A stretch of DNA of 18,205 nucleotides from an uncultured Eubacteriales bacterium (GCA_900550705.1 URTG01000013.1:1-18205); one strand, 5' to 3'; positions 5,813 through 14,078 are shown, counted from the first letter of the stretch. Notes: generated by a model not told the origin, from the sequence alone. Numbers and translations are program-made.

Positions 5813-7441
5813 GTGACCGGAGCGCAGGCGTTAATCGAAAGTTTATTGCAGGAACAGGTAGACCACATCTTCGGCTATGCCGGCGCGACCATCTGCCCCA
5901 TTGTAGATGTGCTCCGGACCCACCCGGAGATGGGCTACACCCTGGTCCGGACGGAGCAGAACGCGGGGCACATGGCCTCTGGCTACGCCCGGGTGTCCGG
6001 CAAGGTGGGGGTGTGCATGGTCACCTCCGGCCCGGGCGCTACCAACCTCATCACCGGCATCGCCACGGCCTATATGGACTCCATCCCCATGGTGGCCATC
6101 ACCGGCCAGGTGCCCAGCCATCTGCTGGGCCGGGACATCTTTCAGGAGGTGGACATCACCGGCGCGGTGGCCCCCTTCTCCAAGCACAGCTACCTGGTGA
6201 AAAACGCCAACGACATCCCCCGCATCGTCAAGGAGGCCTTTCACATCGCCTCCACCGGCCGCCCCGGCCCGGTGCTCATCGACGTGCCTATCGACATCCA
6301 GGAGCAGCCCCTCAAGCGCTTTGCCTACCCCGAGGAGGTCAACATCCGGGGCTATAAGCCCAGCGTGAAGGGCAACGACTTGCAGATCAAGCGGGTGGCC
6401 GACGCCATTTCCATGGCCAAGCAGCCCCTGATCTGCGCCGGCGGCGGCGTGTGGCTGGCCAACGCCCGGGACGAGCTGCTGGAGCTGGCGGAGCGGTACT
6501 CCATCCCCATGGTGAAGACCATGATGGGCCTGTCCCTGATGCCCACCGACCACCCCCTGAACCTGGGCATGATCGGCGCCCACGGCAACCACTGCGCCAA
6601 CAAGGCCCTGGCCCGGGCGGACCTGCTCATTATGGTGGGCACCCGCGCCGCCGACCGGGCGGTGGTCAACCCGGAGGAGATCCAGCGCCGCATGGCCACC
6701 ATCCACATCGACGTGGACCCGGCGGAGATCGGCAAAAATATGCAGGCCGCCATCCCCCTGGTGGGCGACGTGAAGGTCATCCTCCGCCAGCTGCTGGACC
6801 GGAACACCCAGGCCCCGGACTCCGCCGCCTGGCTGGAGATGCTCCGGGACTACCGCAAGGCGGAGCTGGGCCGGGTCTTCCCCAGCCGTCCGGGCTATGT
6901 CTTCCCCGGCACCTTCCTGCGAAAGCTGGGGGCCAGGCTGGACGAGGACGCCATCGTCTGCGCCGACGTGGGCCAGAACCAGATTTTTACCTGCAAGTAC
7001 CTGCCCCAGAAGCGGGGGCGGTTCCTCACCTCCGGCGGTCTGGGCACCATGGGCTACGCCCTGCCCGCCGCCATCGGGGCCAAGGTGGCCCAGCCGGAGA
7101 AGCAGGCCGTTGTCATCTGCGGCGACGGCTCCTTCCAGATGGCGATGAACGAGCTGTCTGCCATCGCCTGCGCCGGGCTGGATATTAAGGTGATCCTGTT
7201 CCGGAACACCACCCTGGGCCTGGTCCACCAGATCCAGAACGCCAACCCCTACCACGGCTCCTTCGGCGTGGACCTGGACGGCTCCCCGGATTTTCAGACC
7301 ATCGCCGCCGCCTACGGCATTCCCAGCCGGGTGGTGCCGGACGAGACCCAGGTGGATTCCGCCATCGACGACCTGCTGGCCCAGAGGGGCAGCAGCCTCA
7401 CCATCGTCAACGTCCACCCCGACGTGACGACCAACGACTAA
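5813..7441 (+). CDS. ilvB: Acetohydroxyacid synthase large subunit, divergent first copy
   Basis: This ThDP/FAD/Mg enzyme condenses two pyruvates to acetolactate, or pyruvate with 2-ketobutyrate. It has 542 residues and starts at GTG, with GGAGGTGA about 8 bases upstream. The catalytic Glu48 (RTEQNAGH), the SGPGATN segment, FQEVDITG, the TGRPGPVLID segment, the ThDP motif G437-D-G439 to Asn465 and HIDVDPAEIGKN are all present. Several usually fixed positions differ from the second copy: GYAGAT instead of GYPGGT, and LVHQIQ with Ile474 where the family has Trp (MVRQWQ). That Trp binds sulfonylurea and imidazolinone herbicides and favours 2-ketobutyrate in characterised enzymes. This copy may therefore prefer pyruvate and be herbicide tolerant; this is inference. 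It is the first gene after the T-box and is followed 12 bases later by its small subunit. Confidence 0.9.
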   Translation: MTGAQALIESLLQEQVDHIFGYAGATICPIVDVLRTHPEMGYTLVRTEQNAGHMASGYARVSGKVGVCMVTSGPGATNLITGIATAYMDSIPMVAITGQVPSHLLGRDIFQEVDITGAVAPFSKHSYLVKNANDIPRIVKEAFHIASTGRPGPVLIDVPIDIQEQPLKRFAYPEEVNIRGYKPSVKGNDLQIKRVADAISMAKQPLICAGGGVWLANARDELLELAERYSIPMVKTMMGLSLMPTDHPLNLGMIGAHGNHCANKALARADLLIMVGTRAADRAVVNPEEIQRRMATIHIDVDPAEIGKNMQAAIPLVGDVKVILRQLLDRNTQAPDSAAWLEMLRDYRKAELGRVFPSRPGYVFPGTFLRKLGARLDEDAIVCADVGQNQIFTCKYLPQKRGRFLTSGGLGTMGYALPAAIGAKVAQPEKQAVVICGDGSFQMAMNELSAIACAGLDIKVILFRNTTLGLVHQIQNANPYHGSFGVDLDGSPDFQTIAAAYGIPSRVVPDETQVDSAIDDLLAQRGSSLTIVNVHPDVTTND

Positions 7442-7453
7442 GGAGGGAGCGCC

Positions 7454-7939
7454 ATGAAGCAAACCATTTCCGTGCTGGTGGAAAACCAGGCCGGCGTACT
7501 GAACCGCATCACCGGATTGTTCTCCCGCCGGGCGTTCAACATTGATTCCCTGGCCGTGGGTGTCACCGACGACCCCACCATCTCCCGCATTACCATCATT
7601 GTAGACAGCGGCAACAGCGTGGTGGAGCAGGTGGAAAAGCAGCTGAACAAGCTTGTCGAGGTCATTAAGGTCCGCACCCTGGAGGAAAACAGCCTCATCG
7701 GCCGGGAGCTGATGATTTTGAAGGTCAACGCCAACAACAAGACCCGCCAGGACATTATGACCATCTGCGAGATCATGGGGGCCAAGGTGGACGACATCTC
7801 CCCCTCCTCTATGACCCTGGAGCTGTCGGATACCCCGGAGCGGCTGGACACCTTCCAGGCCATGATGCGCCCCTTCTCCATTCTGGAGGTGGTCCGCACC
7901 GGCGTGATCGCCGTGCAGAAGGGCGGAGGAAAAATCTGA
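7454..7939 (+). CDS. ilvN: Acetohydroxyacid synthase small subunit, first copy
   Basis: This is the regulatory subunit that activates the large subunit and carries valine feedback inhibition. Its 161 residues are the usual length (E. coli IlvH 163). The N-terminal ACT domain reads MKQTISVLVENQAGVLNRITGLFSRRAFNIDSLAVG, with the conserved Gly and Asn of the valine site (AGVLNR and FNIDSL). The second half is the IlvN C-terminal domain, including RELMILKV and GVIAVQKG near the end. AGGAGG lies upstream, with 12 bases between the ilvB stop and the ATG. It pairs by position with the divergent large subunit before it. Confidence 0.93.
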   Translation: MKQTISVLVENQAGVLNRITGLFSRRAFNIDSLAVGVTDDPTISRITIIVDSGNSVVEQVEKQLNKLVEVIKVRTLEENSLIGRELMILKVNANNKTRQDIMTICEIMGAKVDDISPSSMTLELSDTPERLDTFQAMMRPFSILEVVRTGVIAVQKGGGKI

Positions 7940-7944
7940 AGCTT

Positions 7945-7962
7945 CCGGGACGCGATTCCCGG
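7945..7962 (+). other. Intergenic hairpin between the two synthase pairs
   Basis: CCGGGA (7945-7950) pairs with TCCCGG (7957-7962), loop CGCGAT. An A-run rather than a T-run follows, so it is not an intrinsic terminator. It could affect processing or stability of the operon transcript between the two ilvBN pairs. Confidence 0.35.
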
Positions 7963-7991
7963 CATCGAAAAAAATTGGAGTTGAATGACCC

Positions 7992-9695
7992 ATGAAAATT
8001 CGCGCCACCCAGGCCATTATGGAGTGCCTGCTGGAGCAGGAGGTGGACACCGTCTTCGGCTATCCCGGCGGAACCATCCTGAATCTCTATGATGAGCTGT
8101 ATAATTATAAGGATAAAATCCATCATGTATTGACCGCCCACGAGCAGGGCGCCTCCCACGCCGCCGACGGCTACGCCCGTTCCACCGGCAAGGTGGGCGT
8201 CTGCTTCGCCACCAGCGGCCCCGGGGCCACCAATCTGACCACCGGCATCGCCACGGCCTATATGGACTCCTCCCCCGTGGTCTTTATCACCTGCAACGTC
8301 AGCGAGCCCCTGCTGGGCAAGGACTCCTTCCAGGAGGTAGACATCACCGGCATCGCCATGCCCATCACCAAGGCCACCTATCTGGTCCGCGACCCGGCCA
8401 CCATCCCCGACGTGATGCGCCAGGCCTTTGCCGTGGCCGCCACCGGCCGCCCCGGCCCGGTGCTCATCGACTTTCTGAAAAACGTCACCGCCCCCAATGT
8501 GGAGATCGACTACGACTTCGTCCCCTGGACGGAGAACCGCTCCTGCTCCAGCATCCGCGCCCTGTCCCACAGTCACGAGCTGAAGGCCCCCGAGCCCGAC
8601 CTGAACGACATCGACACCCTGGTGGACATGATCGCCCAGTCCCAGCGCCCCCTGATCCTCTGCGGCGGCGGCGTGGTCCGGGGCCGGGCCCACAAGGAAT
8701 TTCTGGCGTTCGCCGAAAAGCTGGACGCCCCCGTGGCCATCACCGTCATGGGCGGCGGCGGCTTCCCCGGCGGGCACCCGCTGACCACCGGCATGATCGG
8801 AATGCACGGCTCCACCGCCAGCAACGTGGCCTGCGACCGCTGCGACCTGCTCATCGCCGTGGGCTGCCGCTTCTCTGACCGGGTGGCGCTGGACCCCGCG
8901 TCCTTCGCCAGCCAGGCCAAGATCGTGCAGATCGACATCGACCGGTCAGAGATCGACAAGAACGTCCTCACCGACCACCATATCATCGGCTCCGCCCGCC
9001 GGGTGCTGGCCCTGCTTAACGAGCGTCTCCCCCGGTATCACCACGGCCAGTGGAAGCAGGAGATTCTGCCCCTGCGGGCCCCCTCCCAGGCGGAGGCGGG
9101 CGACGCACTCACCCCCCAGCAGGTGCTGGAGACCGTCCGCCGTCTGGCCCCTCAGAACACCATCGTAGCCACCGACGTGGGCCAGCACCAGATGTGGTCC
9201 ATCCAGCATTTCCACTTTGACTATCCCGGCCAACTCCTCACCTCCGGCGGCTTCGGCACCATGGGCTTCGGCCTGGGGGCCGCCATCGGCGCGAAGGTGG
9301 GCAACCCCGACAAGGTGGTGGTCCACACCACCGGCGACGGCTGCTTCCGCATGAACTGCCACGAGCTGTGCACCGTGGAGCACTACCACCTGCCCATCAT
9401 CACCCTGGTGTTCAACAACGGCACCCTGGGCATGGTCCGGCAGTGGCAGCACCTCATCTATCACGAGCGCTACTCCGAGACCACCCTGGACCGCGGCCCC
9501 GACTTCGTCAAGCTGGCGGAGGCTTACGGGCTGAAGGGCTTCCGCGTCACCAACCAGGCGGAGATGGAGCGGGCCTTCCAGGCCGCGCTGGACGCGGGCT
9601 GCGGCTGCGTCATCGACTGCCGGCTGGACATGGACGAGATGGTCCGCCCCATGGTGGCCGGCGGGGCGCACATCACCGACTTTTTGCTGAAGTAA
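7992..9695 (+). CDS. ilvB: Acetohydroxyacid synthase large subunit, second copy
   Basis: It catalyses the same reaction as the first copy, and this one has the standard family signature. Its 567 residues contain GYPGGTILNLYDEL, catalytic Glu51 (AHEQGASHAADGYAR), TSGPGATNL, FQEVDITGIAMP, TGRPGPVLIDF, the ThDP motif G448-D-G450 to Asn475-Asn476, and TLGMVRQWQ with the conserved Trp485. It should use both pyruvate and 2-ketobutyrate and so feed both valine/leucine and isoleucine. GGAG lies upstream of the ATG; the gap from ilvN copy 1 is 52 bases. The sequence differs throughout from copy 1, so this is an old or independently acquired paralogue rather than a fresh duplication. Confidence 0.93.
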   Translation: MKIRATQAIMECLLEQEVDTVFGYPGGTILNLYDELYNYKDKIHHVLTAHEQGASHAADGYARSTGKVGVCFATSGPGATNLTTGIATAYMDSSPVVFITCNVSEPLLGKDSFQEVDITGIAMPITKATYLVRDPATIPDVMRQAFAVAATGRPGPVLIDFLKNVTAPNVEIDYDFVPWTENRSCSSIRALSHSHELKAPEPDLNDIDTLVDMIAQSQRPLILCGGGVVRGRAHKEFLAFAEKLDAPVAITVMGGGGFPGGHPLTTGMIGMHGSTASNVACDRCDLLIAVGCRFSDRVALDPASFASQAKIVQIDIDRSEIDKNVLTDHHIIGSARRVLALLNERLPRYHHGQWKQEILPLRAPSQAEAGDALTPQQVLETVRRLAPQNTIVATDVGQHQMWSIQHFHFDYPGQLLTSGGFGTMGFGLGAAIGAKVGNPDKVVVHTTGDGCFRMNCHELCTVEHYHLPIITLVFNNGTLGMVRQWQHLIYHERYSETTLDRGPDFVKLAEAYGLKGFRVTNQAEMERAFQAALDAGCGCVIDCRLDMDEMVRPMVAGGAHITDFLLK

Positions 9696-9707
9696 GGGGG
9701 CGAGGGT

Positions 9708-10274
9708 ATGAAACGAGAGTTTAATTCCGAAAAGAAGCTGTATACCCTGACCCTCCTGGTGCGGGACACCCCCGGTGTGCTCAGCCAGGTGGCCCGGCTG
9801 TTCTCCCGCAAGGGGTATAACATCGAGTCCATCGTCTCCGGCGAGACGGACAAGCCCGGCATCACCCGCATCACCATCGTGATCCAGGGGGACGAGCTGA
9901 TGGTGGACCAGATCGCCGCCTCCTGCCGCAAGCTCATCCCCGTGCTGGCGGTAAAGATTCTGGACGAGGCCACCTCCATTCAGCGGGAGTTCGCCCTCAT
10001 CAAGGTCCGGGCCGTGGACCGCAACGCCCGGGACGAGGTCATTCAGATGGCCAACATCTTCCGGGCCAACATCATCGACGTGTCCCACGAGACGCTGACC
10101 GTGGCCATCTTCGGCGAGCGGAGCAAGACCTCCGCCCTCATCGGCCTGCTGGAGGACTTCGGCATCCTGGAGATCGCCAAGACCGGCACCATCGCCATCG
10201 AGCGGGGCCGGAGCACCATCTACGACGACAATAAGCTCCGGGAGGAGTATGAGTACGGGAAGAACGTGCTCTGA
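9708..10274 (+). CDS. ilvN: Acetohydroxyacid synthase small subunit, second copy
   Basis: This is the regulatory ACT-domain subunit. It has 188 residues, longer than copy 1 by a short N-terminal lead (MKREFNSEKKLY) and a charged C-terminal tail (IYDDNKLREEYEYGKNVL). The ACT core LTLLVRDTPGVLSQVARLFSRKGYNIESIVSG and the REFALIKV start of the second domain are clear. It begins 12 bases after the second ilvB, the same gap as in the first pair, and GGGGGCGAGG lies before the ATG. It is probably the partner of the second large subunit; cross-pairing with the first is possible. Confidence 0.92.
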   Translation: MKREFNSEKKLYTLTLLVRDTPGVLSQVARLFSRKGYNIESIVSGETDKPGITRITIVIQGDELMVDQIAASCRKLIPVLAVKILDEATSIQREFALIKVRAVDRNARDEVIQMANIFRANIIDVSHETLTVAIFGERSKTSALIGLLEDFGILEIAKTGTIAIERGRSTIYDDNKLREEYEYGKNVL

Positions 10275-10309
10275 TCGTTTTCCTTGTTTTCGCTTTTCCC
10301 TGTCCCCAT

Positions 10310-10379
10310 GTAGGGGCGGCCTGCGGCCGCCCGCCGTGGGTGCGCCGATCATCGACGGGCGGCCGCAGGCCGCCCCTAC
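10310..10379. repeat. Dispersed palindromic repeat, copy 2 (perfect 24-bp stem)
   Basis: The arm at 10310-10333, starting GTAGGGGCGGCCTGCGG, is exactly complementary to 10356-10379, with a 22-base loop. It sits inside the ilv operon between ilvN copy 2 and ilvC. The same arm sequence occurs at 4275 and in altered form at 16381-16453. There is no transposase and no T-tract, so it is better seen as a REP- or MITE-like element than as a terminator. Confidence 0.9.
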
Positions 10380-10489
10380 GGATGATTTTGAAACGGGAAG
10401 CCTAATTTTGTTGGAGAGTTCCTGCGTGATCTGTGATCCCATGGAAGTTTCTATAAGAATGGTTCAATCCAAAGAAGGAGTGTATTATC

Positions 10490-11512
10490 ATGGCAAAAAT
10501 GTACTATGAGAAGGACTGTGACATCAGCTATCTGGACGGCAAGAAGATCGCCATTATCGGTTACGGCTCCCAGGGTCACGCTCATGCTCTGAACCTGAAG
10601 GATTCCGGCTGCGACGTGTGCGTCGGTCTGCGCGAGGGCTCCAAGAACTGGGCCAACGCCGAGAAGGCCGGTCTCCAGGTCAAGACCGTGGAGGAGGCCG
10701 CCAAGTGGGGCGACATCGTGATGATCCTCATCAACGACGAGGTCCAGGCCGATGTGTACAAGAAGAGCATCGCCCCCTACATGACCGAGGGCAAGGCCCT
10801 GGCCTTCGCCCACGGCTTCAACATCCGCTATCAGCAGATCGTGCCCCCCAAGGGCGTGGACGTGTTCATGGCTGCCCCCAAGGGCCCCGGCCACACCGTC
10901 CGCTCCACCTATGTGAACGGCAAGGGCGTGCCCTGCCTGGTGGCCGTGGAGCAGAACGCCACCGGCGATGCCTATAAGATCGCCCTGGCCTACATCGCCG
11001 GCATCGGCGGCGCCCGCGCCGGTGTGATGGAGACCACCTTCCACGACGAGACCGAGACCGACCTGTTCGGCGAGCAGGCCGTTCTGTGCGGCGGCGTGGT
11101 GGAGCTGATGAAGTGCGGCTTCGAAACCCTGGTCGAGGCCGGCTACGAGCCCGAGAACGCCTACTTCGAGTGCATCCACGAGATGAAGCTCATCATCGAC
11201 CTGATCAACAAGGGCGGCGTGGCTGCCATGAACTACTCCATCTCCGACACTGCGGAGTTCGGCGAGTATGTCTCCGGCCCCCGTGTCCTGCCCTATGAGG
11301 AGACCAAGAAGAACATGAAGGCCGTCCTCAGCGACATCCAGGACGGCACCTTCGCCGGCCGCTGGATCGCCGAGAACAAGAGCTTCGGCCGCACCTTCTT
11401 CAACTCCAAGCGCGCCCAGCTGGCCAAGCACCAGATGGAGATCGTGGGCGAGGAGCTGCGCCGCAACATGATCTGGGGCGGCGACAAGGACCTGGACACC
11501 GCTTCCAACTAA
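10490..11512 (+). CDS. ilvC: Ketol-acid reductoisomerase, class I
   Basis: It rearranges and reduces acetolactate or acetohydroxybutyrate to the dihydroxy acid, the second common step of valine, leucine and isoleucine synthesis. The protein has 340 residues, normal for the short class I. The nucleotide motif is GYGSQGHAHAL (24-34). The cofactor loop is GLREGSKNW, with Arg48 and Ser51; position 53 is Asn where many homologues have Ser. Catalytic His108 (AFAHGF), the metal ligands in TETDLFGEQ (Asp191, Glu195), and the later Glu of CIHEMK are also present. GAAGGAG precedes the ATG. The gene is separated from ilvN by 215 bases holding a large hairpin and no convincing promoter, so it is probably co-transcribed but may have adjusted dosage. 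Codon use is strongly biased, as in highly expressed genes. Confidence 0.96.
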   Translation: MAKMYYEKDCDISYLDGKKIAIIGYGSQGHAHALNLKDSGCDVCVGLREGSKNWANAEKAGLQVKTVEEAAKWGDIVMILINDEVQADVYKKSIAPYMTEGKALAFAHGFNIRYQQIVPPKGVDVFMAAPKGPGHTVRSTYVNGKGVPCLVAVEQNATGDAYKIALAYIAGIGGARAGVMETTFHDETETDLFGEQAVLCGGVVELMKCGFETLVEAGYEPENAYFECIHEMKLIIDLINKGGVAAMNYSISDTAEFGEYVSGPRVLPYEETKKNMKAVLSDIQDGTFAGRWIAENKSFGRTFFNSKRAQLAKHQMEIVGEELRRNMIWGGDKDLDTASN

Positions 11513-11524
11513 ACCGATTTTCAC

Positions 11525-11558
11525 AAAAACGGACCCGCCGCCGGCGGGTCCGTTTTTT
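11525..11558 (+). terminator. Terminator of the ilv operon
   Basis: CGGACCCGCC (11530-11539) pairs with GGCGGGTCCG (11543-11552) over a 3-base loop, followed by six T. A preceding A-run makes it usable in both directions. It begins 13 bases after the ilvC stop. Confidence 0.93.
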
Positions 11559-11569
11559 GTGTCCCTTGG

Positions 11570-11603
11570 CCTTCCCCTGGGGGAAGGTGCCCCCGCAGGG
11601 GGC
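11570..11603. repeat. Double-hairpin repeat, copy A
   Basis: There are two adjacent stems: CCTTCCCC/GGGGAAGG (11570-11587) and GCCCCC-GCA-GGGGGC (11589-11603), followed by GGATGAGGG. A second element with the same architecture but different second stem is at 16485-16519. There is no coding content. Confidence 0.65.
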
Positions 11604-11649
11604 GGATGAGGGTGACTTTCGTACCAGAAGCACCGACCCAAGGGCTAAA

Positions 11650-11704
11650 TAACTCCTAACTCCTCCCTCCTAACTCCAACCTCCTCCCTCCTAACTCCTC
11701 ACTC
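11650..11704. repeat. Pyrimidine-rich short direct repeats beside spoIIE
   Basis: The unit CTCCTAACTCCTCC and its variants recur four times or so in 55 bases (all-purine repeats of GGAGG type on the other strand). The run continues up to and into the last codons and stop of spoIIE. It looks like slippage-prone low-complexity DNA. Confidence 0.7.
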
Positions 11705-14021
11705 TCACCTGCACCGCCAGCGCCGTCCGGTCGTCCGTCGCCCCCACCGGCCCCTCTACCAGAAGGGCCTTTGCCAGCTCCTTGGGGCTTTCTCCGTCAA
11801 AATTTGCCAGCTTGTCCCGCAGCCAGTCGTCGGGGGCGGTGCCGCAGACGCCGTCGCTGACCATAAGGACGCAGTCGCCGGGGGCCAGGCGGAAGGGGAA
11901 GCGGTCGGCTGGCTCCGGCTCGCTGCCGGGGGTGAGTCCGGCGGGGAGGGCCCGTCCGGTAAGGCGCTCCACCTCTTTCCCCCGCTTGATGTAGGTGGGG
12001 GCGGCCCCCAGCTTGAACAGGCAGCAGCTCCCGTCGAACAGGTCCAGCTGGAGCAGGTCCACGGTGGTAAAGCCGCCGGTCTCCTCCCCCCGCAGGGCCA
12101 GGGCGGAGGCCAGGGTGGACAGGGCGCTGCCCGTCTCAATCCCCGCCTGGAGGAGCTGCTCCAGCAGACGGACGGCCAGGGTGCTCTCCCGGTTGGCCTC
12201 CGGCCCGCTGCCCATGCCGTCGCACAGCAGGACATAGAGCTTGCCGTCCGCCCGCTTGAAATAGGTCCCCGCGTCGCCGCTCACCGTCTCGCCGCTCTTT
12301 TTCTGGGCGGCCACCCCGGCCACGGCCATGAGAGGCTCCTGCTGGAGGAGGGACACCCCCTCCCCCGTCTCCACCTCCACCCGCAGGGGGACGCCCAGCA
12401 GGTCGGACAGGTCGCTGAGACGGCTGGGCCGGGTGAGGAGCTGGCAGCCCGGGCCGTCGGCCTCCACCCGGAGCAGCCCCCGGCTGTCCCGGAAGACGGC
12501 GGTGCGGAGGTCCAGCCCCAGCTCCGCCATCCGCTCCCGCACCCGGCGGTCCCCGATGGCGTCGGGGGCCAGGGTGCGGCTCAGCTCCCCCGCCGCGTCC
12601 CCCAGCAGGTCGGAGAGCTGGTCATACTGCCGGCACACCGCCGCCCGGTTTTCCCGCAGCCGGGCGGCGTACTGCCGGCGGTAGAACAGGGCGGTGTACT
12701 CCTCGTTCACCGCCGCCAGAAAGGCGGGGAAGTGGAGGCACCCCTGGGCGAAATGGCCGGGGAAGTCCCCCGCCTCCGCCCGGCCCCGGTCCACCATGGC
12801 GGGGGTGGCGTCGTTCAGGGCGCTGAAGGTGGCGGTGTAGTTCTCCTGCCAGCAGCGGTCCCGCAGGGTGCAGCCCCGGCACACCCGGCCCGCCGCCCGG
12901 TCGAAGACGGTGGCCACGTCGTTGTCGTTCTCCGGGGCGGAAAAGGCCGTCCGCAGGGCCCCGCCCAGACTGCGGAAGGCCTGGGCCGCGGCGTTCAGCC
13001 GCCGCTGCATCCCCATCCGGGCGGATAAATCCCCCGGCCCCGCCGGGGCGGGGGCCAGCCAGGCCCCCAGCCGCCGCAGGGCGGAGCCGGGCAGGAGGAA
13101 CAGCACTGCCGCCGCCCCCAGCAGCTCCCACACCATGCCCGGGTGGGCCAGTCCCTCCCGGACCCAGGCCAGGGCCGCCCCCTGGGCCAGGGCGAAGGCG
13201 GCGGCGGCCTCCCACCGGCGGCCGCCCTTCCGCAGTCCGGCGGCCAGCCCCGCCAGCCCGTAGGCCGCGGCGTAGACGGGCAGCCCGTCCGCCGCCAGGT
13301 CCATGGCCGCCCCCAGCACCAGTCCGGCGGCGGCCCCCTGGGCGCTGCCCCCCTGCCAGGCCGCCAGCATCACCGCCAGCACGGACAGGCACCGCCCCAG
13401 GGCGAAGCGCTCCCCCGCGTCCCCCGGTGTCAGGGCGGTCACCAGGATGGCCAGCAGTACCAGACCGCCGATTCGGCGCTCTGCCGTCGGCCCGGCGCTC
13501 CCCGTTTTGGGCAGCACCACCCCCCGGCAGCACCGGGCGGCCCCCAGGGTGAGGGCGCTCTCCAGCACCAGCCGCACCTGCTCCGACCAGGTCCAGCTGT
13601 TCCCCCGGTGGACTAAGATCCCCGTAAAGCCCACCAGCACCCCCGCCAGCACCGGCCCCACCCAGGGGCGGTGGAAGGGCTTCCAGTCCGCAAAGGCAAA
13701 GAGCACCGCAAAGGTCAGAATGGCCGCGGCGCAGTACCGCAGTCCGGCGGAAAAGCCCAGCGAGGCCACCGCCCCGAAGCAGGCCCCCAGCAGGGCCGCT
13801 CCCCCCCGCAGCCCCGGCCCGGCGGCCCCCACCAGGGCCACGCCGAAGGGGGCGCAGCCCTCCAGGATCACCGCCCCGGCCAGCACGGCGGCCAGCAGCA
13901 GAAAAATCCCCGCCTCCGCCCACACCGTCACGGCGGCGGCGGGCAGATGGAGCTGTCCCGTCTCCCGGGACTGCTGCTTCAGCTTGTGCAGAGTGCTGCG
14001 GATGGTCTGTCGTGCGGTCAT
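11691..14021 (-). CDS. spoIIE: Stage II sporulation protein E (membrane PP2C phosphatase)
   Basis: SpoIIE sits at the asymmetric septum and dephosphorylates the anti-sigma-F antagonist SpoIIAA, which releases sigma F in the forespore. The 776-residue protein (B. subtilis 827) has an N-terminal half of about 10 hydrophobic segments (residues about 30-310). A middle region follows with the cysteine cluster CRGCTLRDRCW (near 380). The C-terminal PP2C domain carries LLCDGMGSG (near 600), MVSDGV (near 718) and TDDRTALAV (near 764), so the metal Asp residues are kept. ATG at 14021 was chosen because GGGGAGGAG lies 6 bases upstream. A longer in-frame start at 14168 would run through the promoter region. 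It faces away from asp23-fakA and lies opposite the ilv operon end. Presence of this gene says the organism belongs to an endospore-forming lineage. Confidence 0.95.
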   Translation of the reverse strand: MTARQTIRSTLHKLKQQSRETGQLHLPAAAVTVWAEAGIFLLLAAVLAGAVILEGCAPFGVALVGAAGPGLRGGAALLGACFGAVASLGFSAGLRYCAAAILTFAVLFAFADWKPFHRPWVGPVLAGVLVGFTGILVHRGNSWTWSEQVRLVLESALTLGAARCCRGVVLPKTGSAGPTAERRIGGLVLLAILVTALTPGDAGERFALGRCLSVLAVMLAAWQGGSAQGAAAGLVLGAAMDLAADGLPVYAAAYGLAGLAAGLRKGGRRWEAAAAFALAQGAALAWVREGLAHPGMVWELLGAAAVLFLLPGSALRRLGAWLAPAPAGPGDLSARMGMQRRLNAAAQAFRSLGGALRTAFSAPENDNDVATVFDRAAGRVCRGCTLRDRCWQENYTATFSALNDATPAMVDRGRAEAGDFPGHFAQGCLHFPAFLAAVNEEYTALFYRRQYAARLRENRAAVCRQYDQLSDLLGDAAGELSRTLAPDAIGDRRVRERMAELGLDLRTAVFRDSRGLLRVEADGPGCQLLTRPSRLSDLSDLLGVPLRVEVETGEGVSLLQQEPLMAVAGVAAQKKSGETVSGDAGTYFKRADGKLYVLLCDGMGSGPEANRESTLAVRLLEQLLQAGIETGSALSTLASALALRGEETGGFTTVDLLQLDLFDGSCCLFKLGAAPTYIKRGKEVERLTGRALPAGLTPGSEPEPADRFPFRLAPGDCVLMVSDGVCGTAPDDWLRDKLANFDGESPKELAKALLVEGPVGATDDRTALAVQVRVRS

Positions 14022-14078
14022 GGCGGTCTCCTCCCCGGCGGGAGCCTGTCCCGCCCTCTCCTTGGTGCGTGTGCGCCC

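Noticed and set aside
5843..8050. 735-residue open frame antisense to the first ilvBN pair
   Set aside because: It is a by-product of GC-rich third codon positions in ilvB/ilvN. Its translation is low-complexity (Gly, His, Val, Asp rich) with no motif, and the sense strand has complete, well-matched enzymes.
10440..10460. TATAAG before ilvC as a possible separate ilvC promoter
   Set aside because: No -35 lies at a suitable distance and no other start signal was seen; read-through from the ilv promoter is simpler.
11650..11704. CRISPR-like array
   Set aside because: The repeats are short, variable and lack spacers; they are low-complexity pyrimidine runs.
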